Source: Gibbula magus (Eukaryota; Mollusca; Gastropoda; Trochida; Trochidae). From it: a stretch of DNA of 64,000 bases. Position 1 is the first letter of the stretch. Every line of letters begins with the position of its first letter. Positions 21,916 to 34,400 of this stretch are shown one piece after another. The notes under the pieces were generated by a model that ran no database searches, had not been told where the DNA came from, and worked only from the letters and a program-made list of their open reading frames with translations. The stretch covers positions 34,514,086 through 34,578,085 of the forward strand of contig OW388296.1 of NCBI GenBank assembly GCA_936450465.1, in the 5' to 3' direction. A program made the position numbers and the translations under genes.

Positions 21916-22760
21916 CTATGAACGGAAATCTTTCAACATTCACATATAACTTACTGCGAGCACCAACCATGCATTGTACATAATCTGGCTGTTCATGTTC
22001 TTCCATGTTTATTAACCAACAGCTGGCCAATTTACCAAATGTCAGTCAAATTTTCACTAAATCATATATGTATGTTTAATCATTTTTGGACTACATTGTT
22101 GGCTAACATAACTGGATATCTCGTCGACAATTAGTTAAATTTCCGACTGCATTCAACAGCCATGTAATCGAATATCGACGGTAAGAATTATTTTTGGCAT
22201 TAAAGAGTCATTTATATGATATCGTAATATAAATTACAATTGATAATATGCTGATATATTAAAATGTAACTAATATTTACTTGCATCGTCATATTGACGT
22301 AAAATGGATTGGCAAGCAAGAGTAAATACCCTATTGCGTATATGTTCGCAAAACAATGGAGGTGCATATGAGAATGGATGAAATGCTAGACCTACTTTAA
22401 CAGTTTTAGTTTTAGTTGAGAATTATATTGGTGATAGCACTATCATATGGCGACAGATATTATTAAGTTGTAAATCTGTTTCATAAATTTTGGTGAAACA
22501 ATTACAAAATACTGAACACAAAGACTTTGGAGTTGATTGTTTTAACAATACTAAGATCGGCTGGACATTGTTAGCACTTTATACACTGAGTAAATCAAAT
22601 TATATACGTTCCTCATTTCTAAGTAATGGGATTTTTTGTTTGATGATGCATGGGAAGAAAGGAAACGTTAAATGTTCAAACTTAATATCAATATTTCTTT
22701 TATACACTAGCATCCATATACATTTGAGTTTATTTGGATAAATCAGCCGTCATATGTTAA
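21405..22760. other. AT-rich intergenic DNA
   Basis: Apart from the outer right arm (21828-21905) of the inverted repeat, I see nothing supportable. Confidence 0.6.
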
Positions 22761-23250
22761 AGGTACATCCATTGTGTTGTTTGGGGTCAAATATGGCAAA
22801 CGTTATAGATGGTCTTATTTCGTCGAAAAGTACCAACTGTTACCGAAAACTACCATTTTAATTATACTCGACTTAGTATATTGACGATATGAAGGTAAAA
22901 GTATCGATTTCTGATCGAAAACCGGACAATGCACAGCGTGTGGCGCGCGCCAATTGGTCAAACGTAATTTTGGAATCTTATTTAAACCTGACAAAATAAC
23001 AAATTTGTGTTAATAATGTTCAATAGGCCATTTAACTACTGTGCATGTATATGGGACGTGCACTTTCGGTTTCTGCACATGCATAATGATGTTACTCGAT
23101 TTTAATTGGAAACTAGTAATTATGATGTGTTTGGCGATTGGGGATGAAAATGCAAGCTGAGTGAATTTGTTTGTATTGTAAACAGCACATATGATGTGTT
23201 GGAACGTATTACAGCCAAATAAAATTTTATGAAACACAATGGATGCACCT
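22761..23250 (-). mobile_element. MITE family A, copy 2 (490 bp)
   Basis: Inverted full-length copy of 5369-5858, flanked by TTAA at 22757-22760 and 23251-23254. Ends AGGTACATCCATTGTGTT and AACACAATGGATGCACCT. Differences from copy 1 are scattered base changes. Confidence 0.9.
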
Positions 23251-23358
23251 TTAACTACATGTTGGCTATCTGAACGCTACTCGATATCTGTCGTCTGCTT
23301 GCTGATTGTGGCCATGAAAGCGAGGCAACAGACTTTCCATTTTACAAGCCGGCTCCAT

Positions 23359-24332
23359 TCACGTATTCATTAGCGAAGAAACGAAACTTGGTACAGTTAT
23401 TAGTCTTTCTCTACATAGCCACCACACAGTGTGACACATTTCTCCCATCGCTTGATGTAGCCTTCTAGGCCTTTCTTGTAAAAGGCTTTCATATCTTGTC
23501 AAAAGCAAGGATTTGACCTCATTAATGAGGATTTCATCATCAGAGAAACGAGTGCTTTTAAAAAATGACTTCATGTTTGGGAAGAGAAAGAAATCAGATG
23601 GTGCAAGGTCAGGAGAATACGTTGGGGTGAGGAAGTATTTCATAGCCGCAGGTCTGCGCTTCCGTCTGAGCTACAAGTGAGTTGTGGACAGGAGCATTGT
23701 CCTGAAGCAGGTGGACACCTTTAGTCAGCATACCGCTTCTCTCGGATTTGATAGCTTTCCGCATTTTTTGCAGCAGACTAGCGTAGTATGCCCCTGTAAG
23801 TGTATTACCCTTTTTCAAAGATTCATTCATGATTACACCATGCGGTGTGCATAACCTTGCCTACCGAAGGCTGGTCCCGTGCGCTTTTAGGGGGTGGTGA
23901 CTGAAGATGCTTCCACTGCTTTGACTGGATTTTACTTTCAGGGTCATAGTGATGGACCCATGTTCCATCCTGTGTGATTAGTCTGTCGAAAACGTTATCC
24001 TGGTTCTCTTGGCACATTGCTAAAAGAGTTTGTGAGCAGTCGACTATTTCCTGTTTTTGGAAAGGTGTGAGCAGTATCCACCGAGCTGACAACCTCCGCA
24101 TGTGCAAATGGTCATGAATGATTTTCTCCACAGACCCCAAACTTATCTTGACATCTTGGGCAAGTTGACGGACAGTAATTCGGCGATCTTCCAAAATTGC
24201 AGCTTCCACTTGCCGGATCATTGAGTCATCATCAATGGCTGACTGGTGTCGACCTGGAATCCACGGAGGTCCGACCACACTTAAACTGACGATGCCAGTG
24301 TTTGACAACATACGATGGGGCATCCTCTCCAT
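23359..24332 (-). pseudogene. mariner (DD34D-type) transposase pseudogene
   Basis: Three consecutive minus-strand frames give one mariner transposase. 23823-24332 has the helix-turn-helix region (RRITVRQLAQDVKISLGSVE) and the first catalytic Asp (ITQDGTWVHHYDPESK). 23609-23830 has LLQDNAPVHNS with the second Asp. 23359-23643 has YSPDLAPSDFFLFP with the third Asp. Frame changes near 23823 and 23640 break it. Terminal repeats and TA duplications were not located. Confidence 0.85.
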
Positions 24333-25006
24333 AAGTTTCGTTCATCTCATCTTTCTTTCCTTTGGTGTACGACCCTTCAAGAATAACAAGTAAGTGTCAC
24401 AAACGTGACCATGTCCCCCGCCGCAAATGAGCTAAAAGGATGGACACACAGCTTGTACCGAGTGACCTTTACATGTTTGATTCAGTTGATATTATATCGG
24501 GCTAAGAACATTTAAAAACTGGTCTTGTAGTTGTAGTGACCTTGAAAATAATGACAACGTCACCCAAATCCACTGGAGTCTGCGTATTCCCGAAATAAAG
24601 ACTGGTACCAAATTTGAAGACTCCGGGTGCAGCAGTTCATGAGATATCGTGCTAACATTTCACAAACAATCAAAGTCTCGTAGTGACCTTTAAAATAATG
24701 ACGTCACCAAAATCGACTGGTGTCTGCGTATTCCCCAAAAGAAGACTGGTACTAAATTTGAAGACTATGGGTGCAACGGTTCTGTCCATGAGATATCATG
24801 CTAACAACATTTGAAAGGGTTTTGGAGGTTATTCTTTTCTCAGGTAAACCTCCTCTCAAGGCCATACAGATATCCCAGGGGCATTCTAAAGAATATCTCT
24901 TACTCTGAGACTTCAACGTGAATTGTAAATTGTAAATTCCGGAATAACCTCAATTGATGTTTTAATTTTAATCACAGAACAAATCGAAAACTATTCTAAG
25001 TTAAAA
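24333..25006. repeat. diverged tandem repeats of about 135-150 bp
   Basis: Two units near 24525-24665 and 24680-24812 share GTAGTGACCTT, AATAATGAC, CTGCGTATTCCC, AATTTGAAGACT and ATGAGATATC. A further relic with CTAACAAGAAA lies near 25440-25490. No coding potential was recognised. Confidence 0.6.
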
Positions 25007-25081
25007 TTTCACACTTCATGGGATTCGAACGTGCATCCCTTCGCTCCTTAAACTGGACGTTCTACCACGGAACCACGAAGG
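25007..25081 (-). repeat. tRNA-like SINE head or tRNA pseudogene
   Basis: On the minus strand, CCTTCGTGGTTCCGTGGTAG resembles a 5' arm plus A box and CACGTTCGAATCCC a B box, with tRNA-like spacing. The end stem does not pair cleanly and I cannot assign an anticodon, so this is not called a functional tRNA. Confidence 0.45.
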
Positions 25082-25635
25082 ACCTGGCAATGAAACGATT
25101 AATAACTCTATCTATAGTAAAGGAGACGTGCTCTTTGTAGTGCGTGAGATGCACGAGCTTTCCGCGAAAGTCGAAAAGTCCCCGGCTGCGTTTGTGCGAT
25201 ACCTTTTAAGTGTTCACGTTGCATCAGCATGGCTATGTCACTTCATAGGAAATATATTTCATGAATAATAACCGATTTTGATAACTTTGTCGTATTTTTC
25301 CTTGCTTTATATGCCAGATATAACACTCTCCCTCGGTTTTGGTCGGGAGAATCCTTGGGCCTTCGGCCCGCGGGTTCTCCCTCTCCCTCATGTTTACATA
25401 TCCCTTATGTATTGACCTTGAAAATGACTCTAGGTGCAGCGGTTCGCGCTAACAAGAAATATCGCGCTAACAAGAAACGGGGCGGACGGACGGACGTTGG
25501 TCAGGAAAAATCTTTATTGAACGCCCCTCGTATGTATATACATTATCCGTTATGTATGGCCTGAAGAGGCTGTGAAACTGAAAGCGCTCGCCATTAAAAT
25601 GGATGATTTCTACTTCTAAATCCATTATTTTTGCC

Positions 25636-25636
<1 letters not shown>
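25082..25636. other. intergenic DNA with a GC-rich hairpin
   Basis: A nested hairpin at about 25344-25382 (GGGAGAA ... GGGCCTTCGGCCC ... TTCTCCC) and a GACGGACG tract near 25485. No gene. Confidence 0.55.

Positions 25637-25683
<47 letters not shown>
25637..25683. repeat. AT dinucleotide microsatellite
   Basis: About 23 repeats of TA, directly abutting the 22-bp minisatellite. Confidence 0.95.
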
Positions 25684-25685
<2 letters not shown>

Positions 25686-26612
25686 TATTTATAGAGATGC
25701 ACGAGGCTAGGGTATTTATGTGGAGATGCACGGTGTTATTTATAGAGATGCACGTTGGTATTTATATTGAGATGCACGGTGGTATCTATAGAGATGCACG
25801 AGGGTATTTATAGAGATGCACGAGGGTATTTATAGAGCACGTTGGTATTTATATTGAGATGCACGGTGGTATCTATAGAGATGCACGAGGGTATTTATAG
25901 AGATGCATGAGGGTATGTATAGAGATGAACGTGGCTAGGGTATTTATGTGGAGATGCACGGTGTTATTTATAGAGATACACGATGGTATTTATTGAGATG
26001 CACGTGGGTATTTATATTGAGATGCACGGTGGTATTTAAAGAGATGCACGAGGGTATTTATATTGATTTGCACGTTGGTATTTATAGACATGCACGTTGG
26101 TATTTATAGAGATGCACGAGGGTATTTATAGAGATGCACGAGGGTATTTATAGAGATGCACGAGGGTATTTATATTGATTTGCACGTTGGTATTTATAGA
26201 CATGCACGTTGGTATTTATAGAGATGCACGAGGGTATTTATAGAGATGCACGAGGGTATTTATAGAGATGCACGAGGGTATTTATAGAGATGCACGAGGG
26301 TATTTATAGAGATGCACGTTGGTATTTATAGAGATGCACGAGGGTATTTATAGAGATGCACGAGGGTATTTATAGAGATGCACGAGGGTATTTATAGAGA
26401 TGCACGAGGGTATTTATAGACATGCATGAGGGTATTTATAGAGATGCACGAGGGTATTTATAGATGCACGAGGGTATTTATAGAGATGCACGAGGGTATT
26501 TATAGAGATGCACGAGGGTATTTATAGACATGCACGTTGGTATTTATAGACATGCACGTGGGTATTTATAGAGATGCACGAGGGTATTTATAGAGATGCA
26601 CGGGGGTATTTA
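25684..26612. repeat. 22-bp minisatellite upstream of transporter copy 2
   Basis: About 42 units of TATTTATAGAGATGCACGAG GG and variants. The 5' half is heterogeneous (TTGATTTGCACGTTGG, TGTGGAGATGCACGGTG). The 3' half (about 26110-26610) is nearly uniform. It ends about 535 bp before the transporter start codon. Confidence 0.95.
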
Positions 26613-27146
26613 CGGACAGGGGATGTAACCATCGAGACGATCTGTGGAAGGTATGTGCCAGAGACCAAGATGGAATACATTACGGCAACATCAACTCAAC
26701 ACAGTGACGAAGCTTTCCTTGAGTGTCCAGTTCCTCGGTGTAAAGATAAGGTGGTTACACAAGACGGACATCTGCCACAGTCTTCCTATCTCAACCTTCA
26801 CTTTCAGTGTTAACAGATAACGTATCTATAAAACAGTTCACTTCATGAAAGAGAGAAGTGAAACAGAATGGTAAGAGAACAGAAGTTTTCGAAAGTTGAA
26901 TTGTAATAGAATAGAGAAGGACATTATTGTTCAGGGACAGATTGAAAACACAGAGGACAGAATTCAATGGAAGAAACATAGACACGGAGAGAATTCAAAC
27001 GGATATACCCAATAGAGGAAAGAATACAGCGAGATAAAATAATCAGGGCAGAGAACGTAAAGTACAGAATTCTTCAAACCGATATAGAATAGACAAAGGA
27101 TAAATTAAGAGTGAAAGAGACAAGAATTCTTCAAAGGAAAACAACA
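26613..27146 (+). other. probable promoter/5' UTR region of transporter copy 2
   Basis: Directly upstream of exon 1. An open frame runs from the minisatellite to 26813 (includes ETICGRYVPETKMEY and CPVPRCKDK), but it matches nothing I recognise and its start lies in repeat DNA. 26820-27140 is purine-rich. No TATA box was identified with confidence. Confidence 0.4.
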
Positions 27147-27501
27147 ATGTCCTTAGACAAAAAATCAAACGGAAGTTCCTTCTTTATATACTTCCTGTCC
27201 TGTTTCGCCAGTATCGGGGGTTGCCTGTTCGGCTATGATACCGGTATTGTCTCGGGTTCGATGCTGATGATCAACCCATACTTCAGCCTATCGACCATCT
27301 GGAAGGAGGTTATTGTGAGTGGTACTATTGCTGCTGCTGCAGTGTTCGCCCTGGTGGCGGGACCATGCACGGATCTACTGGGCCGGAAGACCACCATTAT
27401 GTTAGCGAGCTTGATCTTCACAGTCGGAGCGTTCGTGATGGGCTTCGCTCCTACCAAAGAAGTGCTGCTGGTCGGGCGGGTTGTAGTCGGCATGGGCATA
27501 G
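27147..27501 (+). CDS. SLC2A13: transporter copy 2, exon 1
   Basis: Starts AACAATG. Encodes a short polar N-terminus, TM1 ([19 protein letters not shown]), TM2-TM4 and the loop motif LLGRKTTIM, ending VVVGMGIG across the junction. Donor GTGAGT at 27502. This exon has no counterpart in the window for copy 1. Confidence 0.93.
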
Positions 27502-28434
27502 GTGAGTTATTCATTGAACTATGTATACCGTTCAAAAAAAGAAACGCATAGGCATGCCAAATATTGAACTGTTTATACCGTTCAAAAAAAGAAACGCATA
27601 GGCAAGCAACATATTGAACTGTTTATACCGTTCAAAACAAGAAGCGCTTAGGCAAGCAAAATATTTTACTGTTATATCGTTCAAAATAACACGCATGGGT
27701 CGGCCAAATATTAAACTGGTATTCCTTTAAAAAATAAAGGCATAGGTTAAATCCGTGAGGTTTCCGTAGCTGATATGTGGAAGTGTTGAGCAATCACAAC
27801 AGTAACACAAATGGCTGGATTTGACACTGATAACAGGAACACATATATTTTTGGAATGTCTGTTAAAGTGTGGATTCAATTTGCCCGATGATTAGCCTTT
27901 CTATCACATGCCTCTAATCTTTATTACAGATACCAACATGTCCAACTAAACCTGGCAAAGCTCGACTGACAATAATTCAGTTATCATAATGGAATGATTT
28001 GTGAACTATTTTGAGAGAAAAGAAATGACCATTAAATTACCATGGCTACTAAAATGAGAGTCGACCGAGTAGGCAAATGTTACCGATCCCAGCTCTGTGA
28101 TTGATCTGTTGCCAAATATTGATTAGTTGTGAATTATTCATATTCTTGTCAAGGCTTCGCGTCCATGACGGTGCCGATGTATGTAGCGGAAGTAGCTCCT
28201 CCCGACATCCGGGGCCGACTGGTGACTCTTAACCAACTCTTCATCACCATCGGCATCGTAGTTTCCGCCATCATCGCCGGGGCCTTCAGTTTCCTCAAAC
28301 CAGACGGATGGAGGTTTGTTTCAGCGGAAATGTTTTGTTTGAATATATTTTGTTTACGCTTTTTTGTCTTGTAGATATAAAGCAAACAAGAATAAGTATA
28401 GTTTATTTCAAATTGAATGGTTTCTTGAACCTTA

Positions 28435-28496
<62 letters not shown>

Positions 28497-31400
28497 ACTT
28501 TTAGCAGTTCATCGTAGCCTGTGGCCACTGTTTTCTTGGCACAAGTGACGATTCCTCCCAACCTTCTGATGTACATGTATTTGTAGGTCTCTATTTTAAA
28601 CTAGTTTGTACATTATAGGGAGACGAATACATCAAATAAGATGAGAGTTTACACAGGGCTCTTCGTAGATTTAGGCGAGAAGGCCAAACATATTCTTTTC
28701 CTGAATGTTGGTATACTGTAGAGGCGTGTTTATAGCGATTATGCTTTCTCAATATAGATGTTAACTCGTTGTAAATACATTTTAATTGAGGTCATGCTTT
28801 CCCATAAACATTGACATACATTGAATGCAATGCAAAGACGTTGTCTTCGGCATATGTAAAATGGAGTTGCTTCACTGTTGAACATGGCACGACGGTTTGT
28901 ATAGAGAATACTCAAACATGTCGGTTTGACATAGTTAATGTGTCAAGGATAAAGAGATTAGTAGAATTCATTGATAAGACGGTGTAACAGGTGTCATTGA
29001 TTGGCGGGTTAGTGTTGGCGCATGACACGTACACCAAGCTTCTTATCACCATCAAGTTGAACAAATACACTGGTTATACTTGCCCTGTTCCTCTCGAAGT
29101 GAGAATTATTAGACATATCCATTTTTTTTCCAAAAAAACTGTTTCAAAGTTTATCATCAAACAATAGTTTTAAAAATCTGAAGGTATCAATTCACCTTCT
29201 TCAATGTCTATATATTCCATAATACAAAGTGGCAAGTAAATTGATGAATCTAAGCATGTACTGTAACTAAGGTCAAAGTGTTATCAGAGGAACGGAACAA
29301 AAACTTTTGGAAGTTTACAGAAATATAAAGATACAAGCGTAGTACTTCACTTACCGATTAAAAAATATCCATTGTTATGATATGACCCAATTATCTACGA
29401 TACCCCTTACCCTTGATACACGATGTATGTAGTGTGGTTATCAGGTCTATATCAGAGGAGTATAGTTTAGATAACTAATCTTCGAGATAACCGACCTCTC
29501 GGTTCGATATGGTGAACATGTTTCGGTTTCGGAATGTTCACCTTATCGAAAGAAAACTAAAACAGTGACAATCAACTAACGCCCTGGTGCAAATCATGTT
29601 TACGATCTGATTTATTCGTCAAACAGACAAATTTGTATGAATAAAATTCTTTAAACTTCATGATGATAGTCCGTTTGATCACCTGAAAACACCCTCGAAC
29701 AGACCTTTAAACACGCGAGATATATATTTTGTTTGATAATGAAAACAACACTTTATTATCCTCATTATATTGTAAATTCTTTGTGTGCTCTTGGCACCCG
29801 GCAGCCACAGTGCAGCGCCAGTTCATGCAAGCGTTGTTCTATCCTTATAATGCTTCATGCGTATCAAGCAAGAAAGCAACAACTCCCATCTTTTAATGTA
29901 ATGTGGTATGACATGGCTGGGGTCAAACCTAGACCTTCCGAGTGACGAGCAGACGCTCCACCATCTGAGCGACATCCCATCATATCGATCCCTTTTTTCC
30001 CACCTCCTTGCGACTACACACGTTTGATTGTGTGCAGCGCGTGAAGTTAGAAACCCAGCTTCACAAATGAAATTCGTGATGTCCGTGCATCACAAGATGA
30101 AATGAACAACGTCCGTGCAGTCAAACTTTTCGCTAGACATCGAGAGATAAATGTTCATGACTATGTCCCGTTTTACTAAGCAATCACAAAATTACGATCA
30201 ATTGTAGACAATGTTCATCCATATTGTTGTATGCAATATTTTAAAAAGGCATTCAACAGTACCCTCATTGCAAAGCATAGCGTAGTAGAGTACCCATCTA
30301 TCCCGCAAGTGATTCAGATTCAGGAGAATATTAGAGAAAAACTTTGTTTTAACATGTTTAACAGTATTGTTAAAGACAAAGTGTGTCAAAAAATTTATTA
30401 AAATGCGACATTTTATGTAGAAACGTTGAATAAACGTTTTCGGTGCGAGTCGTTTTCCGGAAATCCCCGAGAGTTAATCAGGCTGGCAGCAGTCACGTGA
30501 TATGATGTCAAAGATGCTCTCCCGCGCGCTGAGCCAGTGTCTTTTCCTACGTTCGTAGTGTTGTTATGGCTTTCTCGGATAGCGATGGCAGCGTTGATTT
30601 TCAACCATCTGACATAAATAACATCCGTCCTTATCAGTATGAACTTATTGTGAATCAACATTGAGTTGAACACCAGGAATCAAGTGAGGACGAGCTTTCA
30701 GAAGTAAACAGTGAGAGAGTTGGAAATATACAGATTCGTACGTAGGGACTGGCAAACTCTAACGTTACAATTTCACAATAAGTGGATTATGCCGTACATT
30801 AAATAGTTATTGTCTACATGTAGATAACATGGGTGTCAACAACTTATATGTAGTTAATTAAAATATGTTACTACAAACTATACTGCTTTATTCGTATATA
30901 TACTGTACCGCTGAAGTAACCAGTTGCACAGGACAAAATGAACCATCTTGATTCTCGATTATTCAAATCATGTTTGCTTTAAAAACGTATTGATATTAAA
31001 TATTATTATTATTATTATTTAGATCTAACGTACAAACCACCGTTCAATCCTAATCAAGTAAGATAGACAGTAAGATCTACACATAGCTATGTGAGAGATT
31101 TGGTAGTCACGAAAACCGGACTAACACGATAATAAGGAACTCGCGATATTAGAAGCCTGTAATAACGTAGTGTAAAAGCCCTGTTTATACGGCGAACTTT
31201 GCAGTGCACATATGCAATATTGCTTATGGTAGTAATATACGCATGTTAGTAAAAGTAAATTTACTATGCGTTCAAGCGTGTTTAATTTCTGCCTAAGAAA
31301 ATGGGATTCCAACTCTTTTAATATATGAATAGAGAATTTCTAAAATATGTCAATTAATATGTATAAGATGTAAACTTAATAAATGACATTAATTTAAATC

Positions 31401-34400
31401 TGTCAACATTGGTTTGACTTTGTCGCCCTAATTATAATGAAAATCGAAAAGTCCGATAGATTTCGAAGTTCATCGCGTGCAAGAAGGAGATTATCCTATA
31501 AAGAGAATTTGAAAAACAATATTAAGAATTTCTAAAGTTCTCTAATATATTTTCTCAACCGATGTGAAATCACTATTTCTGTAAACGACGAACGGTTACT
31601 AGAATAGTTATATACCATATGCAACCGTCGCTGACTAGGTGAAAATTTGCTTACGGTAGTAAAATATACATTTGTGCAAATGCGTCCATACGGCGAATTT
31701 TGCTCATATGAGCAAATTTTCATATGTGTAATGATTTACTCAAATGCAAACGCTTGCCGTATAAACAGGGCTTACTATTAACCGAGTTGGATGGGTTGTT
31801 TGACTTTGAGCCACTTTCTACGTGTGCTTTCCACTAGCTCTGCCTTGCAGACAGTAATTATTTGAACTTGAGTTGCTAGACAGTTACGTGTTCTCCTGTC
31901 ATAAGTACACAAACCAAGCACCCACAAGGATTGGACACTGAAACTTATTATTTTTGCAATAATCATTTGTTATGATATTGTGAACATATACAATCAGTGG
32001 AAATGCATTTTTAGTAAATATATCATTAAAAAAAACAGGATCCAACATAGACGTAGGAAGGGTTCAAAAGTTGGGGCATGATTTAGAATTTAGTTAGTGG
32101 GGGTGGTGGGGTGTAATATAGGCGACAGATATCATTTTAGCGTTGAATATCACTATAGTTTTCAAATGATTTATAACCAGTAAATATTGTTTGTGTGTCT
32201 GACAATGCCATTTGAGCTGCCACGTTGGCCATATTAAATTGAAATTTATCTAATACAGTTATTAGCCAATGACAAATAAGTATACAACTGTGTACTAAGT
32301 TTTAAGGCCTACACATCCCCATCCTCGGTGGTACCCAGGGTTTTATATATGCTCCGTTACTCTCCGCAGGAGCATACATAAAATTCTGGGTAACCGAGGA
32401 TGACACATCCCATAAGAAGGCATTATAAGTTATATCCTTATAAAGGACTGTTAATTACGAGTACTCTAAGACTAACTATCACTTATTTATAAAACTGTTT
32501 TAATATAACGGATCAAAATGCTCTGAACATAGTGAGGCAGATTCTGACGGTTTTCGGTCCTTCTTTCCTCTTTGACACTATCCAAACCTTTCGCCGCGCT
32601 GCATCCGTCTTTTCACTTGAAAATTAAAGATATGTAAACTTCTGTCCAGACTTTGATGAATTACTGCACACCAACATATCAAGTCCGAAACTACCCGAAT
32701 TCTACGTATTCAACCGATTCTTCATCTACTCTAATGCCTTCCCTTTCACTGCGCTAAGGACCCAAAGCGGGCCGTAGAGCATCTCTGACGTCACAGCCTA
32801 AACCTGCCGAAGGCTACCGGCAAATATGCATACGCGCACAGGCAACAGTAGGCGCGGTTGTTATATCGCGTAATTAGTAATTAAACACGGCTTTCCATAT
32901 TATTTTCGGGGGAATATGTTTTTTAAAGTATATTTTACTATAACAGAATATAAATTTTTACAAATATTCTCCTTTAATCGGATTTCCTATCTGTTTCAAC
33001 AAAAACATTTACATTTGATATATTAGTACACGGAATTTGTTAGTATTGTTTCTTACACAAACCACAAAGAAGTACGGCACCTATTCACCCTGCAGGTACA
33101 TGCTCGGTCTGGCTGCAGCGCCTGCAGTGATACAGTTCGTGGGCTTCCTCTTCCTGCCGGAGTCTCCCCGCTGGCTGGTAGAGAAGGGTCGGTTCGACGA
33201 GGCCAAGGCGATTCTGGTCCGGATCAGGAAGGGAAGCAGCGCAGAGACGGAACTCGGGGAGATCATGAACACTGTGGAGCTGGACAGGAAACTACACGCA
33301 GGAGGTGACATCACACGTGTAGCGAAAGATAAAAAAAGAGAAAGTTGTATTTGAGCGGAAACTATTTCGCGGGAAATATTATCCGGGGGCTATTAACTTA
33401 CAGTATACATTAGTAGTTTGTTTAACTTTAACGCATACGCATTCAAGAGATTGGTGTACTTTCATTTTGTATTCTTTGTAAAATACACTTTGAAGAATGA
33501 ATTCGTTTTATCATTCTTAGGCGGTGTATTATTATTGCGTCCTTAATTTCAACAGGGTGAAACGTACCATTGACGTGAATTTGTTTATTACCTGTTTACA
33601 TTGGCGTAAGTTTGTGATCATGATCATTTCAATCGAACTAACATTGTTCCACTAGATAGTATACCTATGAGAAAACGTTAAAATGATACAAACATCACAA
33701 CACTGTTTGGGGGCTTCGGATCAAGAGGCCCGGGTTCGAATCCCGCCAAGGGCACGTCAACTTTGTCTGCAGTAGAGAACTGTTCTACGCGCAGTAAGGT
33801 TTGCAGGGAGCAATGCTACACTGAATTTCAACGCGTTGGGGGCTTTCTCCCTGCCGTAATACTAGCAGCCGCGATATATGTCAAATACTTTTGAAAGCGG
33901 CATTAAAACCCAACTCATCCACTCACCTCACCTCACAACACTGTTTGCAGGGTGCACTCTGGGTCGGGTATTACGGACCCCTCACGTGCTCAAGGCGCTG
34001 CTGGTTGGGTCCGGTCTGCAGCTCTTCGCACAGCTTTGTGGCATCAACACTGTCATGTGAGTCCCTCTTCTCGTCTCCCTGGTCATCCTCGGTTACCCAT
34101 GGTTTTATATATGCTCCGTTACTCTCCACTATATAGTGGAGAGTAACGGAGCATATATAAAACCATGGGTAACCGAGGATGCTCCCTGGTATTTTGTATG
34201 CATATACAGTTACATGTAATTCTGCATATGAACACATGGACATAGTATTTAAATTTTACACTGCCTTATGTGACATTTAGTCCAATTTACTGTTGAATCG
34301 AACTATCACATAACAAAGATGGCCTTTGAGTTTGAATTATGTTGTTTGTTTGTTTGTTGTTTGTTGTTTGTTGTTTGATGCGCTACATTATTAGCCTTAT

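Noticed and set aside
25007..25081. Functional tRNA gene
   Set aside because: A- and B-box-like blocks are present but the acceptor stem and anticodon arm are not convincing. The same holds for 29908-29985 and 62001-62075.
27111..27146. Upstream extension of transporter copy 2 to 27111
   Set aside because: The codon there is GTG. The first ATG in frame is at 27147, with better context for a eukaryotic start.
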